Assembly (NCBI GenBank): GCA_916700875.1
Contig: CAKAKS010000039.1
Location: forward strand, 17,519,139 to 17,583,138
From: Sebastes aleutianus
Taxonomy: Eukaryota > Chordata > Actinopteri > Perciformes > Sebastidae
Length of the DNA: 64,000 nucleotides
Reading direction: 5' to 3'
In this document: positions 52,201 through 53,933 of the stretch, piece by piece
Layout: every line of letters starts with the position of its first letter
Numbering within the stretch: the stretch's first letter is position 1
The notes under the pieces: model-generated
The model's database searches: none
What the model saw: the letters and a program-made list of their open reading frames with translations, nothing else
What the model was told of the DNA's origin: nothing
Position numbers and translations under genes: made by a program

Positions 52201-53895
52201 CGTCCCCATTCCTTCCTCCTTCTTGTCCTCCGTCACCTCCTGAATGAGGGAGTACTCCTCATAGTTGGTGATTCCTGAAAAGAGGGCAAGTTAGCCAGGG
52301 GATTCTCAGAGGAGGAGAGGCACGATAACCAGTACCGTGATAGAGAAAGCGCCTCTGCAATTCTCTCGCACTCAGTTTTTTTTTTTTTAATCTCTTTCTC
52401 TCTGCTTTGAAACAGAAGTGAAGGAAAGCTGGTACAGAGCCAGAAAACTAAAATGGGAGCAGGGGAGGAGGAGAAGCCAAGCAGAAAGACCTACTCTAAA
52501 CAAACATTTTCCAATAAAGCTATCTGCCAGGCACACATCCCTCTCCTCCTCACCCAATTGAGCTTGATGGCAGCTCCATTATAATTGAAATATACAGCTT
52601 AGGGAACACCTCTGTGACAGGCAGGGATGGCACGGTTTGGGCCTTGGGAAAAACACTTTAGCATTTATTAGAAACAAGCTTGTTTGAGCTTGATAAATCA
52701 TGCCCATCGTGCTCGGAACAAAAAGTGATTAGGACTTTATCAAGCATACATGAATGCTCCGAAGTACTTAACAAATGCTGCTGCTTAAGTCTGGGTAAAG
52801 CAAAAATAAATATGTGTTCTGAGTTTGTCACACCACAGAAAAATGTGTTATTAACCACTCAGCCAAATTTGTATTATTAAAAAACACCAAGAATATAAAA
52901 TTAGGTTTCAAAATCATGAAAAAATAAGCAGTACTCTCTGCTCTGAAACACTGGAAGCGTGTCCATTGGTGGCCATGAAACCACGCCCCATTCGCGGGTG
53001 AGGGTTGATTAGTTTTATATATATATATATATATATACAGTATACGCATCAGGGTGCCCCGGTAGCACACCTGGTAGAGCAGGCACCCCATGTACCAAGG
53101 CTTTAAATATGAATTAATGTAATAACACAGTAACATAATGCAACTCAGTATGAAGTCAAGTGGTGTGACTGGGACTAAAAATAAAATAGAGGATGAATAA
53201 TTCAATCCTTGGACGATGGCTTGACAAGATTCATATTAGCAGCACTTGGAGACTATCACTAACCTATTCTGCTGCATATGGTGACGAGCAGCTCCCCGAC
53301 CGTTTTGGAGTCGTCCACCATGATGGTTTTAACTGCACCATCCAGCATTTTGATCTTTTGTGGCCTTTGTTTCTTCTTATACTCCAAAACGTCCTGAGGA
53401 AACAGGAGACAAGCACAATGACATCCGCAACCCCGCTGATAGTTCTCGGCGGGGAAATGCAGTCGCTCCTAGCGAGCAGCTAGGCATAAGGTCCCTCTGG
53501 AAAATGTAAATCACTTTAAGAGACGATAAGTGACACTGACAGTTCTCCACCCCAAACTATATGACTTAATCTTACTCCGTTTCGCAGCATGTAGTAATCC
53601 AGGGTTCTTCCAGACTCGAGCCAGATTCCTTTCCGGGGATCATCGTCAGACAGGAAGAGGCCGTAATCTGACGCTGAAACACAAAGTGAAACATGCAAAT
53701 GTAAACGCGCCTATAGATTTTGATTATGTAAATTACATTTTAATGAGTCATCCACCCACCTTGTCCTGTCTGGGCTTCTGGGACTCTCTCTCTGATGATC
53801 CTGCAGGCGTCATACACGGGCGTGGACGGTTCAAACTGCATCGTCTTCACCACGTTGCACTGGCGCACGCAGATCTTTAGTGACAAAGCCACCAT
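1156..53895 (-). CDS. tln2: Talin-2, 49 coding exons, 3' end beyond window
   Basis: Cytoplasmic adaptor that links integrin beta tails to actin at focal adhesions, activates integrins and senses force. Joining 49 exons gives 6,777 nt without a stop or frameshift, residues 1-2259 of a family usually about 2,540 long. Order by homology: F0 (1-88), F1 (89-209), F2 (210-311), F3 (313-404), linker with calpain-type site (Gln437-Gln438), rod R1 to R12 (from about 487). R13 and the dimerisation helix lie outside. Talin-2 rather than talin-1: N-terminus CVRQCN, Ser340 (talin-1 has Cys336), GKLVDRSVE, DDPSMYQLK. Forty-seven of the 48 internal introns are GT-AG; the one after exon 10 is GC-AG. Whether this is tln2a or tln2b is not resolved. 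Family functions are established knowledge; the exon model is read from sequence. Confidence 0.96.
1686..1871 (-). CDS. tln2: tln2 exon 48, rod R12
   Basis: Residues 2162-2223, VFQSKDVPDRSTTPEEFIRM to SDMLATCK. 186 nt, acceptor CACGTCAG|GTGTTC, donor AAG|GTGCTA. AAGNSAQQEDVIATANLSRK carries Ala-Gln where mammals have Cys-Arg. Confidence 0.95.
1961..2462. repeat. Candidate MITE flanked by TTAA-like sites
   Basis: Inverted ends: AAGCCCCTGACACACCAG on the left and the complement of CTGGTGTGTC-like sequence on the right (GGTGTGTCTGGGCCTTAAG). The right end abuts TTAA (2463-2466) and the left end CTAA (1957-1960). About 500 bp, no coding capacity, inside intron 48. Superfamily not assigned. Confidence 0.55.
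2887..3003 (-). CDS. tln2: tln2 exon 47, rod R11-R12
   Basis: Residues 2123-2161, VMVTNVTSLLKTVKAVEDEA to ATIECIKQELT. 117 nt, acceptor TTTGACAG|GTCATG, donor ACA|GTAAGA. ATIECIKQEL is talin-2-type (talin-1: ATTEHIRQEL). Confidence 0.95.
4082..4682. mobile_element. hAT-type MITE, family A
   Basis: Starts TAGGGCTGTCAATC and ends TTGACAGCCCTA, inverted ends typical of hAT non-autonomous elements. The core holds a tract around TTGAGGTCAGAGGTCAAGGG that recurs at about 8150, 12560, 33520 and 49560. The 8-bp flanks do not match well, so it is old. Lies in intron 46. Confidence 0.75.
4714..4960. mobile_element. hAT-type MITE, family B (no SINE insertion)
   Basis: TAGGGCTGCC at one end, GGACAGCCCTA at the other, with the internal motif TTAGTCGATTAGTCGACTAA. 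Flanked by an 8-bp duplication CTAATAAT (4706-4713) and CTAATAAC (4961-4968), one mismatch. It is an inverted relative of 58013-58492 and lacks the SINE found there. Confidence 0.85.
5492..5617 (-). CDS. tln2: tln2 exon 46, rod R11
   Basis: Residues 2081-2122, VVLINAVRDVAKALAELIGA to DDPSMYQLKSAAK. DDPSMYQLK is diagnostic of talin-2 (talin-1: DDPAVWQLK). 126 nt, acceptor TCCTCAG|GTGGTT, donor AAG|GTAAAG. Confidence 0.96.
6043..6226 (-). CDS. tln2: tln2 exon 45, rod R11
   Basis: Residues 2019-2080, ESILKTAKALVEDTKLLVAG to ATSMGSEDPETQ. 184 nt, acceptor CCCTCAG|GGAGAG, donor CAG|GTGATG. R11-R12 form a further integrin-binding region in talins. Confidence 0.95.
6505..6925. repeat. Interspersed repeat, class unknown
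   Basis: Begins TTTAAGGGATAGTTCAGGTG and continues through TGAAGTGGGGTTGTATGAGG, a unit I recognise as widespread in percomorph fish genomes. It abuts exon 44 on its low side. No coding capacity. Boundaries are approximate. Confidence 0.45.
6939..7105 (-). CDS. tln2: tln2 exon 44, rod R10-R11
   Basis: Residues 1964-2018, VSLVLSALQAGNKGTQACIT, SGIIADLDTTIMFASAGTLS, then ESFADH. 167 nt, acceptor GTTCTAG|GTGTCC, donor CAG|GTGCAA. Among the best conserved rod segments between talin-1 and talin-2. Confidence 0.95.
7838..8395. mobile_element. hAT-like MITE, family C
   Basis: Ends AGGGGTGAGGGAAAAACACG and GATTCCCTCTCC, with ATATCGCAGTATATCTTATC-type interior. Shares its interior with family A but has different ends. 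A second copy is at 49291-49745. In intron 43. Confidence 0.6.
8745..8891 (-). CDS. tln2: tln2 exon 43, rod R10
   Basis: Residues 1915-1963, VGYQIKTRVQELGHGCIYMV to ECARAVTEK. 147 nt, acceptor CTTTACAG|GTTGGG, donor AAG|GTAAGC. Confidence 0.95.
9576..9695 (-). CDS. tln2: tln2 exon 42, rod R10
   Basis: Residues 1875-1914, MTKSVTCPEELGGLASQVTV to AAATAEPEE. 120 nt, acceptor GTCGACAG|ATGACT, donor GAG|GTGAGA. Confidence 0.95.
9825..9926 (-). CDS. tln2: tln2 exon 41, rod R10
   Basis: Residues 1841-1874, LDEGTPPEPEGSFVDYQTTM to AITAQEM. 102 nt, acceptor TTCACAG|CTGGAT, donor ATG|GTAAGT. Confidence 0.95.
10127..10470. mobile_element. TTAA-flanked MITE, family T
   Basis: Both sides are exactly TTAA (10123-10126 and 10471-10474). 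Inverted ends are AGGAACAGTGTGTAGC and CACACTGCACCT. It carries the same interior as 29829-30301 and 45121-45600 in opposite orientation. Lies in intron 41. The TTAA target suggests a piggyBac- or Kolobok-type transposase source (inference). Confidence 0.75.
11910..12056 (-). CDS. tln2: tln2 exon 40, rod R9-R10
   Basis: Residues 1792-1840, ASHTHDAISEAAQLMKEAVD to GGMVESIAEAMGR. 147 nt, acceptor TCCCCAG|GCGTCC, donor AGG|GTGAGT. The terminal GR replaces mammalian SK; SEGGMVGGMV is more glycine-rich than SEVGLVGGMV. Confidence 0.94.
12340..12935. mobile_element. hAT-type MITE remnant, family A
   Basis: Contains the family A core (AGGGGTCCCTTGACCTGAAA, then TGATAATCACATGCAGTTTT) and the terminal GCGATTAATCGTGATTAAA segment, but lacks clear ends. 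Intron 39. A further fragment at about 12955-13040 (repeated TTGTGATTGGTCA) resembles part of the 29206-29711 element. Confidence 0.55.
13106..13276 (-). CDS. tln2: tln2 exon 39, rod R9 with autoinhibition residue
   Basis: Residues 1735-1791, VTQLASYFDPLIVASVGLAS to AAKEGGGNPK. Glu1774 (TLSESAL) aligns with talin-1 E1770, whose contact with F3 keeps talin autoinhibited. 171 nt, acceptor TTCCCAG|GTGACC, donor AAG|GTACTA. Confidence 0.95.
13401..13502 (-). CDS. tln2: tln2 exon 38, rod R9
   Basis: Residues 1701-1734, ALQDQLTSSVQEIGHLIDPV to AAQLGHK. 102 nt, acceptor TCACCAG|GCGCTG, donor AAG|GTGCCG. R9 is the rod bundle that masks F3 in the closed form. Confidence 0.95.
13616..13748 (-). CDS. 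tln2: tln2 exon 37, rod R9 start
   Basis: Residues 1656-1700, DKAPGQRECDYSIDNINKCI to GQTLPCRDDISME. 133 nt, acceptor CTGGCAG|GGACAA, donor GAA|GTGAGT. ECDYSID is talin-2-type (talin-1: ECETAIA). Confidence 0.95.
13850..14170. repeat. Interspersed repeat, class unknown
   Basis: TTTGACATTTTGAGAAATAC, then GCCAGCAGCCAATTAGCTTA and AAAGACTGGAAGCAGGGGGA, a unit I recognise as very common in percomorph genomes. Non-coding; intron 36. Confidence 0.5.
14171..14585. repeat. Interspersed repeat ending in AATAAAGTGGCCGGTGAGTG
   Basis: Ends GTGTGCCTAATAAAGTGGCC GGTGAGTG, with the internal GACCAGCCCGTCTGGCACCA segment, typical of a highly abundant teleost repeat. It follows directly on the previous repeat. 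An AT-rich tract resembling TTTTAGTTTCAGTTT follows at 14590-14700. Confidence 0.5.
15212..15393 (-). CDS. tln2: tln2 exon 36, rod R7 C-terminal helix
   Basis: Residues 1596-1655: GSAAQEPIVRSARSMLDSSS, LVLNPKDPPTWSILAGHSRT, VSDSIKSLITSI. Trp1634 corresponds to talin-1 W1630, which packs on KANK. 182 nt, acceptor TTCCGCAG|GGCTCA, donor TCAG|GTTGGT. Confidence 0.95.
16086..16385. mobile_element. hAT-type MITE next to exon 35 donor
   Basis: Begins TAGGGTTGCACGAT and ends TTGTGCAGCCTTA, flanked by TTACAAAC (16078-16085) and TGACAAAC (16386-16393), 7 of 8 identical. 300 bp. An internal hairpin CCTCTTGCAATTTG/CAAATTGCAAGAGG lies near 16312-16341. Sits 22 nt beyond the exon 35 splice donor. Confidence 0.85.
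16416..16556 (-). CDS. tln2: tln2 exon 35, rod R8-R7
   Basis: Residues 1549-1595, CSDGDFSEDNRNRCRVATTP to SIPAQISHE. 141 nt, acceptor TGTTTCAG|TGCTCA, donor GAG|GTATTC. Mammals read ALDGDFSEDN at the start, so Cys1549-Ser1550 are changes. A hAT MITE lies about 22 nt past the donor. Confidence 0.94.
16702..16863 (-). CDS. tln2: tln2 exon 34, rod R8
   Basis: Residues 1495-1548, ILSAATIVAKHTSALCNACR to TANLVKTIK. The terminal Lys1548 aligns with talin-1 K1544, implicated in LD-motif binding. 162 nt, acceptor TTCGTCAG|ATCTTG, donor AAG|GTCAAC. Confidence 0.95.
17095..17238 (-). CDS. tln2: tln2 exon 33, rod R7-R8
   Basis: Residues 1447-1494, ASYLVGVSDPNSQSGHEGLV to NLVDPASSPSQ. 144 nt, acceptor CCTGTAG|GCCTCT, donor CAG|GTAAGG. 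In talins R8 is looped into R7 and binds RIAM, DLC1 and vinculin. Confidence 0.95.
17573..18188. mobile_element. hAT (Charlie-like) non-autonomous element
   Basis: Starts CAGGGGTTCTCAAAATG and ends CACTTTGAGATTCATTG, with a perfect 8-bp duplication GTTTAGAG at 17565-17572 and 18189-18196. 616 bp, no ORF. The ends resemble Charlie-type hAT inverted repeats (established pattern). Intron 32. Confidence 0.85.
18290..18625. repeat. Tandem-like repeat unit with GAGGTCACAGTG motif
   Basis: Two diverged copies of a roughly 110-bp unit: GTGAGGTCACAGTGACTTTG and ACGTGAGGTCACAGTGCTCT, each followed by CAAGTGGA(T/C)GTTTGTG and CCGG(A/G)GATAT-type sequence. I recognise this as a widespread fish repeat. 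Ends near exon 32. Confidence 0.55.
18716..18838 (-). CDS. tln2: tln2 exon 32, rod R7
   Basis: Residues 1406-1446, VLGESMAGISQHCKTGDVLA to LCGLTEAGGQ. Gly1408 is the counterpart of talin-1 G1404, essential for docking the KANK LD motif. ISQHCKTGDVLAFGE differs modestly from mammalian ISQNAKTGDLPAFGE. 123 nt, donor CAG|GTGAGA. Confidence 0.95.
18963..19052 (-). CDS. tln2: tln2 exon 31, rod R7
   Basis: Residues 1376-1405, AVRGLLENPNEPVNELSYFD then CIESVMENSK. Ser1404 matches talin-1 S1400 on the KANK-binding face. 90 nt, acceptor TGTACAG|GCTGTC, donor AAG|GTACAG. Confidence 0.95.
19500..19593 (-). CDS. tln2: tln2 exon 30, rod R6-R7
   Basis: Residues 1344-1375, AVTESINQLITLCTQQAAGQ then KECDNALRELE. 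94 nt, acceptor TGTTTCAG|GGCAGT, donor GAG|GTAGCC. Confidence 0.95.
20087..20226 (-). CDS. tln2: tln2 exon 29, rod R6
   Basis: Residues 1298-1343, SMDDQIQVIGNLKNISMASS to NAKNLLAVAA. 140 nt, acceptor CTGTGCAG|AGCATG, donor CAAG|GTGCGA. Talin-2-type QIQVIGNLKNISMASSK. Confidence 0.95.
20627..22060. repeat. Composite repeat with long inverted arms
   Basis: The arm at 20940-21017 is complementary to 21812-21871; the best block is 42 bp with one mismatch (20976-21017 against 21812-21853, containing ATCCCTGCCGGTACAACTGT). About 800 bp lie between the arms. The left flank AAGGGTAACTTTGGTATTTG (from 20627) looks like a different repeat. Fills intron 28. Confidence 0.65.
22076..22273 (-). CDS. tln2: tln2 exon 28, rod R6
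   Basis: Residues 1232-1297, LPPCSKTFQEAQSDLNHTAA to FDEFLDAGVEMAGHTQ. 198 nt, acceptor TTTGAAG|CTCCCT, donor CAA|GTAGGT. HNTAAELNHSAGEVV-type spacing matches talin-2 R6. Confidence 0.95.
22448..22567 (-). CDS. tln2: tln2 exon 27, rod R5-R6
   Basis: Residues 1192-1231, VAKAVSHSLNNCVNCLPGQK to EASKKLLVDI. 120 nt, acceptor TGTTTCAG|GTGGCC, donor ATT|GTGAGT. The cysteine-containing NNCVNCLPGQKDVD motif is strongly conserved. Confidence 0.95.
22954..23162 (-). CDS. tln2: tln2 exon 26, rod R5
   Basis: Residues 1122-1191, VAARETAQALRTLAQSARGV to GDAESQQRLAQ. 209 nt, acceptor TTCGCAG|GTGTGG, donor CAG|GTAGCA. Confidence 0.95.
24205..24912. repeat. Candidate MITE with CTATAGACTGT-like ends
   Basis: The left end CTAGACCATAGACTGTATAT is roughly complementary to the right end ATATACACAGTCTACACTAT. 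Non-coding, about 700 bp, intron 25. A short related end (TTATACAGTCTATGAC) is at about 51181-51197. Confidence 0.5.
24988..25090 (-). CDS. tln2: tln2 exon 25, rod R5
   Basis: Residues 1088-1121, LEKCAQDLGSTSKAVGSFMA to AAQGNEHYT. 103 nt, acceptor TCCCACAG|CTGGAG, donor ACAG|GTAAGA. Confidence 0.95.
25219..25347 (-). CDS. tln2: tln2 exon 24, rod R4-R5
   Basis: Residues 1045-1087, AHEACGPLEIDSALKTVQTL to QLKPLPGES. 129 nt, acceptor CTTGAAG|GCCCAT, donor TCG|GTCAGT. Confidence 0.94.
25355..25378. repeat. (CA)n microsatellite
   Basis: Short ACACACACAC run 8 nt upstream of exon 24 on the transcript, within its acceptor region. Confidence 0.7.
25567..25701 (-). CDS. tln2: tln2 exon 23, rod R4
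   Basis: Residues 1000-1044, PGSKMVTSAKSAVPTVADQA to LAELRTATLK. 135 nt, acceptor CGCTCAG|CCTGGG, donor AAG|GTATTT. Only 113 nt of intron separate it from exon 22. Confidence 0.95.
25815..25928 (-). CDS. tln2: tln2 exon 22, rod R4
   Basis: Residues 962-999, GVADSIPQLVQGMRSSQAQP to IMASQSFLQ. 114 nt, acceptor AATGCAG|GGGGTA, donor CAG|GTCAGA. R4 belongs to the central actin-binding site ABS2 (R4-R8) in talins. Confidence 0.94.
26030..27190. repeat. AT-rich repeat with a 175-bp direct duplication
   Basis: Segment 26217-26394 is repeated in the same orientation at 26998-27172; both contain TTCAGAAAACTT and CAACTGGGGAAGTTTCATGG. The region opens with GGCGAGACACCCCAGGCAGA. Non-coding; it occupies nearly all of intron 21. 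Confidence 0.65.
27226..27339 (-). CDS. tln2: tln2 exon 21, rod R4 (divergent C-terminal half)
   Basis: Residues 924-961: IAAKQAAAAATQTIAAAQNA, then ASNKNTVSHQHLVHSCK. 114 nt, acceptor CTGAACAG|ATAGCT, donor AAG|GTATGA. The NTVSHQHLVH stretch departs from remembered mammalian talin-2 (NPAAQQQLVQ). This is also where talin-1 is one residue longer, changing the numbering offset from +5 to +4. Confidence 0.93.
28523..28651 (-). CDS. tln2: tln2 exon 20, rod R3-R4
   Basis: Residues 881-923, GAAAYPENEDQQQRLREAAE to AIKKKLVNRLE. Thr906 is the fourth R3-belt threonine (talin-1 T901). 129 nt, acceptor TCTCTCAG|GGGGCG, donor GAG|GTGAGT. Confidence 0.95.
29206..29711. mobile_element. TTAA-flanked MITE, family U
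   Basis: Terminal inverted repeat AGAGGACCTATTATGC / GCATAATAGGTCCTCT, each end next to TTAA (29202-29205 and 29712-29715). About 506 bp. A chance ORF of 121 codons on the + strand shows no protein family. Intron 19. Confidence 0.85.
29829..30301. mobile_element. TTAA-flanked MITE, family T
   Basis: Ends GTTCCAGTGTGTAGGATC and CACACTGGTCC, with TTAA on both sides (29825-29828, 30302-30305). Interior CTCCCGTGTGCCAAGCGTG and GGACCCGCTCCCTATGTAG match 45121-45600. It sits 113 bp from the family U element. Confidence 0.85.
30383..30549 (-). CDS. tln2: tln2 exon 19, rod R3
   Basis: Residues 825-880, EMVRQARVLAQATSDLVNAM to ADATARMVEAAK. Thr838 and Thr872 align with talin-1 T833 and T867 of the R3 threonine belt, which makes R3 the weakest rod bundle. 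167 nt, acceptor TGAACAG|GTGAGA, donor AAG|GTGAGA. Confidence 0.96.
31727..32021 (-). CDS. tln2: tln2 exon 18, rod R2-R3
   Basis: Residues 727-824, the longest coding exon (295 nt): VVSPTISSPVCQEQLVEAGK, LVDRSVETCVKACRS, then GRYDQATDTIMNVTENIFTS. LVDRSVE is talin-2-specific. Thr814 aligns with talin-1 T809, one of four threonines buried in R3. Acceptor GGTGCAG|GTGGTG, donor CTG|GTGAGT. Confidence 0.96.
32351..32518 (-). CDS. tln2: tln2 exon 17, rod R2
   Basis: Residues 671-726, DTLMNLAKAVANAAAMLVLK to STSQLVACTK. 168 nt, acceptor TTGCAG|GACACC, donor AAG|GTACTG. Alanine-rich amphipathic helices typical of the talin rod. Confidence 0.95.
33384..33850. mobile_element. hAT-type MITE, family A, 3' truncated
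   Basis: Starts TAGAGCTGTCAAAGTTATCG with the family core (GACCTCTGACCTCAAGATAT; ATGATAATCACATGCAGTTT). The far end decays into A-rich DNA. Intron 16. Confidence 0.65.
34113..34211 (-). CDS. tln2: tln2 exon 16, rod R1-R2 boundary
   Basis: Residues 638-670, PRQTVLTAAGSIGQASGDLL to ETDEKFQ. 99 nt, acceptor TTGTACAG|CCCAGA, donor CAG|GTTGGA. Confidence 0.95.
34408..34616 (-). CDS. tln2: tln2 exon 15, rod R1 with vinculin-site helix
   Basis: Residues 568-637: EPTETDYTAVGCAITTISSN, LTEMSRGVKLLAALMDDEVG, then AGAVSDLLRSVEPASAE. 209 nt, acceptor CTTCACAG|GTGAGC, donor GAG|GTGAGA. The LTEMSRGVKLLAALMDDE helix corresponds to the first vinculin-binding site of talin rods (talin-1 about 607-636). Confidence 0.95.
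35118..35226 (-). CDS. tln2: tln2 exon 14, rod R1
   Basis: Residues 532-567, ASRVWVQNKVDESKHEIHSQ then VDAITAGTASVVNLTA. 109 nt, acceptor CGAAAG|GCATCC, donor GCAG|GTGAGT. VWVQNKVDESKHE is talin-2-type; talin-1 has AWRKNKMDESKHE. Confidence 0.95.
35655..35768 (-). CDS. tln2: tln2 exon 13, rod R1 first helix
   Basis: Residues 494-531, SLAQQALMGTINSSMQAVQQ to NLPPLGHDL. 114 nt, acceptor TTGTCAG|AGTCTG, donor TTG|GTGAGT. The AQADLGYVENLPP segment differs from remembered mammalian talin-2 (DDLSELDSLPP), so it is a variable part of R1. Confidence 0.94.
36383..36566 (-). CDS. tln2: tln2 exon 12, linker with calpain-type site and rod start
   Basis: Residues 432-493: KSTILQQQFNRVGRVEHGSV onward to MHRGHMPPL. 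Gln437-Gln438 corresponds to the talin-1 calpain-2 cut Q433/Q434. The Gln/Ser-rich GTMPSAQQQITTGQ tract leads into R1. 184 nt, acceptor TATAAG|GTCC, donor CTG|GTGAGT. Confidence 0.94.
36634..37244. mobile_element. hAT-type MITE with perfect 8-bp duplication
   Basis: TAGGGCTGTCCCGAATACC at the left, GGTATTCGGGTCAGCCCTA-like complement at the right (CATTCGGGTCAGCCCTA). The target duplication GTATGTAT is exact at 36626-36633 and 37245-37252. 611 bp, intron 11. The interior contains CATTATCCC/GGGATAATG inverted segments near 37030-37150. Confidence 0.9.
38141..38217 (-). CDS. tln2: tln2 exon 11, head-rod linker
   Basis: Residues 407-431, KQSKDRFGLEGDEESTMLEE plus SVSPK. 77 nt, acceptor TTCTACAG|AAGCAG, donor AA|GTGAGC. 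Part of the flexible linker between F3 and the rod; SVSPK resembles a proline-directed phosphosite (inference). Confidence 0.95.
38309..38410 (-). CDS. tln2: tln2 exon 10, end of F3, with GC splice donor
   Basis: Residues 373-406, DFGEYQESYYSVQTTEGEQI to YIDIILKK. 102 nt. The acceptor is TACAAAG|GATTTC. The donor reads AAG|GCAAGT, a GC donor with an otherwise consensus context. The nearby GT (CAA|GTAATT) would break the frame into exon 11, so GC is required. Confidence 0.94.
39040..39195 (-). CDS. tln2: tln2 exon 9, F3 integrin-binding subdomain
   Basis: Residues 321-372, EKMKGKNKLVPRLLGI to RWAASPKSFTL. Lys322 is the counterpart of talin-1 K318 and Arg362-Trp363 of R358-W359, both known for integrin-tail binding or autoinhibition. 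Ser340 is the talin-2 residue (human Ser339) where talin-1 has Cys336. Acceptor TGACAG|GAAAAG, donor CTG|GTACTG. Confidence 0.96.
39947..40678. mobile_element. Palindromic MITE (long inverted-repeat arms)
   Basis: The ends are exact complements (GTAACACTTTATA and TATAAAGTGTTAC). Complementarity continues for a few hundred bases on each side, for example AACTTTAGTTAATAGTTATT left against AATAACTATTAACTAAAGTT right. 732 bp, very AT-rich, no ORF, intron 8. The target duplication is not clear. Confidence 0.8.
41726..42308. mobile_element. Element with inverted repeats around the THAP relic
   Basis: GGAGGGGAAAACAAT at 41726-41740 is repeated as an exact complement at 42294-42308, enclosing the THAP frame. 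Outside these blocks the similarity is weaker. A TTAA lies at 41708-41711. Together with the THAP frame this suggests a decayed Kolobok- or P-like DNA transposon; the assignment is uncertain. Confidence 0.5.
41811..42020 (+). pseudogene. THAP zinc-finger domain relic, likely transposon-derived
   Basis: Open frame starting MPKSCCVVGCTTNRVKNPEL, then FYKLPNQ, WDPETQYADVCSKHF. Cys-x(3)-Cys near the N-terminus and Cys-x2-His (CSKH) fit the C2CH zinc pattern of THAP domains (established family pattern). The frame stops after 69 codons, so nothing follows the domain. The KTEASAGRMGKLWDP segment is about five residues shorter than typical THAP domains and lacks the usual Trp, suggesting a small deletion (inference). 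It lies antisense in tln2 intron 8 between inverted repeats. Most likely the N-terminal remnant of a THAP-type transposase. Confidence 0.65.
42571..42895. mobile_element. hAT-type MITE with perfect 8-bp duplication
   Basis: TAGGGCTGCAACTAACGATT at one end, TTGTTTCAGCTCTA at the other. Exact duplication ATATTGTC at 42563-42570 and 42896-42903. 325 bp; ends 71 nt from exon 8. Older relatives occur in 54955-56330. Confidence 0.9.
42967..43071 (-). CDS. tln2: tln2 exon 8, F2-F3 junction
   Basis: Residues 286-320, DHQKCGEMTEIEAKVKYVKL to MTYGVSFFLVK. 105 nt, acceptor TGTCCAG|GACC, donor AAG|GTAAGA. Ends F2 and begins the PTB-like F3 fold. Confidence 0.95.
43279..43342 (-). CDS. tln2: tln2 exon 7, F2 domain (64-nt exon)
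   Basis: Residues 264-285, LKEFLPKEYIKARGSEKKIF plus Q. The shortest exon in the window at 64 nt. Acceptor CTCCGTAG|CCTGAA, donor CAA|GTATGT. The RGSEKKIF spacing has one residue more than talin-1, as in other talin-2 proteins. Confidence 0.94.
43629..43756 (-). CDS. tln2: tln2 exon 6, F2 domain
   Basis: Residues 222-263, ARDDILNGSHPVSFDKACEF to FGPHVEHKHKPGFL. Acceptor CCTTCAG|GCTAGG, donor GGA|GTAAGC. HVEHKHKPGFL matches talin-2 (talin-1: NEQKHKAGFL). Confidence 0.95.
45121..45600. mobile_element. TTAA-flanked MITE, family T
   Basis: AAGGTCCAGTGTGTAGGATC and CACACTGGACCT ends. The right side is TTAA (45601-45604); the left TTCA is probably a mutated TTAA. Same interior as 29829-30301. Intron 5. 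Confidence 0.8.
46285..46620. mobile_element. MITE remnant, family D
   Basis: Shares GGTAAGCAAGGCGATATATT, GACTGAGTTAATCTTTGCAT and AACATAATATTG with 58583-58966, but lacks clear ends. Intron 5. Confidence 0.55.
49291..49745. mobile_element. hAT-like MITE, family C
   Basis: Starts TAGGGGTGTGGGAAAAAATT and ends GGTGATTCCCAGCCCTTA. The core GGGGTCCTTTGACCTCTGAC is shared with family A. Related to 7838-8395. Intron 5. Confidence 0.65.
50202..51060. repeat. Host repeat interrupted by a retroelement-like unit
   Basis: The flanks GGCCACTTTAGGCTGGCTCT (left) and TCAATCCACATAAAGCTCCA to GGTTTTGGTCTCTATAGCTA (right) read as one widespread fish repeat split by 50465-50820. Boundaries are approximate. 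Confidence 0.5.
50465..50820. mobile_element. Teleost L2/SINE-like repeat unit inserted in another repeat
   Basis: Starts ATCCATCCACTATCCGTAAC and passes GGACTGTGGGAGGAAACCGG to GCACCACCATGCAGG, a very abundant fish unit. Flanked by CTCTGAAAGCGA (50453-50464) and CTCCAAAAGCAA (50821-50832), 9 of 12 identical, probably a decayed target duplication. Exact class (non-LTR 3' end or SINE) not resolved. A partial copy is at 55245-55485. Confidence 0.6.
51555..51697 (-). CDS. tln2: tln2 exon 5, end of F1 and start of F2
   Basis: Residues 174-221: NWLDHSRTFREQGVEESE, then LLLRRKFFYSDQNVDSRDPV and QLNLLYVQ. 143 nt, acceptor GGGCAG|TGAAC, donor CAG|GTAAAA. The RRKFFYSDQNVDSRDPVQ block is near-invariant in talins. 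A 7.8-kb intron separates it from exon 6. Confidence 0.95.
52119..52274 (-). CDS. tln2: tln2 exon 4, F1 domain with phospholipid-binding loop
   Basis: Residues 122-173, GITNYEEYSLIQEV to KAKLHTDDE. Contains the long basic F1 loop that in talin-1 forms a membrane-contacting helix. Thr146 and Thr152 match talin-1 phosphosites T144 and T150, while talin-1 T142 is Met144 here. One codon is extra relative to remembered mammalian talins: TLQLRDERK instead of TLLRDERK (Gln154, codon at 52177-52179). Acceptor TTTTCAG|GAAT, donor GAGC|GTGAGT. Confidence 0.95.
53016..53038. repeat. (AT)n microsatellite
   Basis: TATATATATATATATATATA run in intron 3, directly upstream of a tRNA-like SINE fragment. Confidence 0.85.
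53052..53105 (+). repeat. 5' fragment of tRNA-derived SINE
   Basis: GGTGCCCCGGTAGCACACCT then GGTAGAGCAGGCACCCCATG has a degraded A box and tRNA-like 5' half, then breaks off before any B box. Not a functional tRNA gene. Related to the intact SINE at 58151. Confidence 0.6.
53264..53393 (-). CDS. tln2: tln2 exon 3, F0-F1 junction
   Basis: Residues 79-121: DVLEYKKKQRPQKIKMLDG and on to VDDSKTVGELLVTICSRI. 130 nt, acceptor CCTCAG|GACG, donor ATAG|GTTAGT. Completes F0 and starts F1. The basic KKKQRPQK stretch is conserved in both talins. Confidence 0.95.
53576..53673 (-). CDS. tln2: tln2 exon 2, F0 domain
   Basis: Residues 46-78 (SDYGLFLSDDDPRKGIWLES...YYMLRNG). Phase 1 entry: the G left by exon 1 plus CG makes Ala46. 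Acceptor TTTCAG|CGTCAG, donor GGA|GTAAGA. Length 98 nt keeps frame. Nearly identical to vertebrate talin-2 F0. Confidence 0.95.
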
Positions 53896-53933
53896 CTTGG
53901 TGGGTAGTATAATGGCCTCACCGACCTACACAC
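53760..53933 (-). CDS. tln2: tln2 exon 1 (first coding exon, with 5'UTR part)
   Basis: Codes residues 1-45 plus one base. The start is ATG at 53895-53893, context CCAAGATGG (A at -3, G at +4), and translation begins MVALSLKICVRQCNVVKTMQ, a talin-2 signature. About 38 nt of leader (53896-53933) precede it, bounded by a plausible acceptor TATTTTCCAG ending at 53934. A further non-coding 5' exon is therefore expected upstream. Donor G|GTGGGT at 53759. Start of the ubiquitin-like F0 domain, which contacts Rap1 in talins. The coding part is certain; the upstream splice acceptor is inferred. Confidence 0.95.

Noticed and set aside
53052..53105. tRNA gene next to the (AT)n tract
   Set aside because: Only the 5' half of a tRNA-like sequence with a mutated A box; no B box or acceptor stem.
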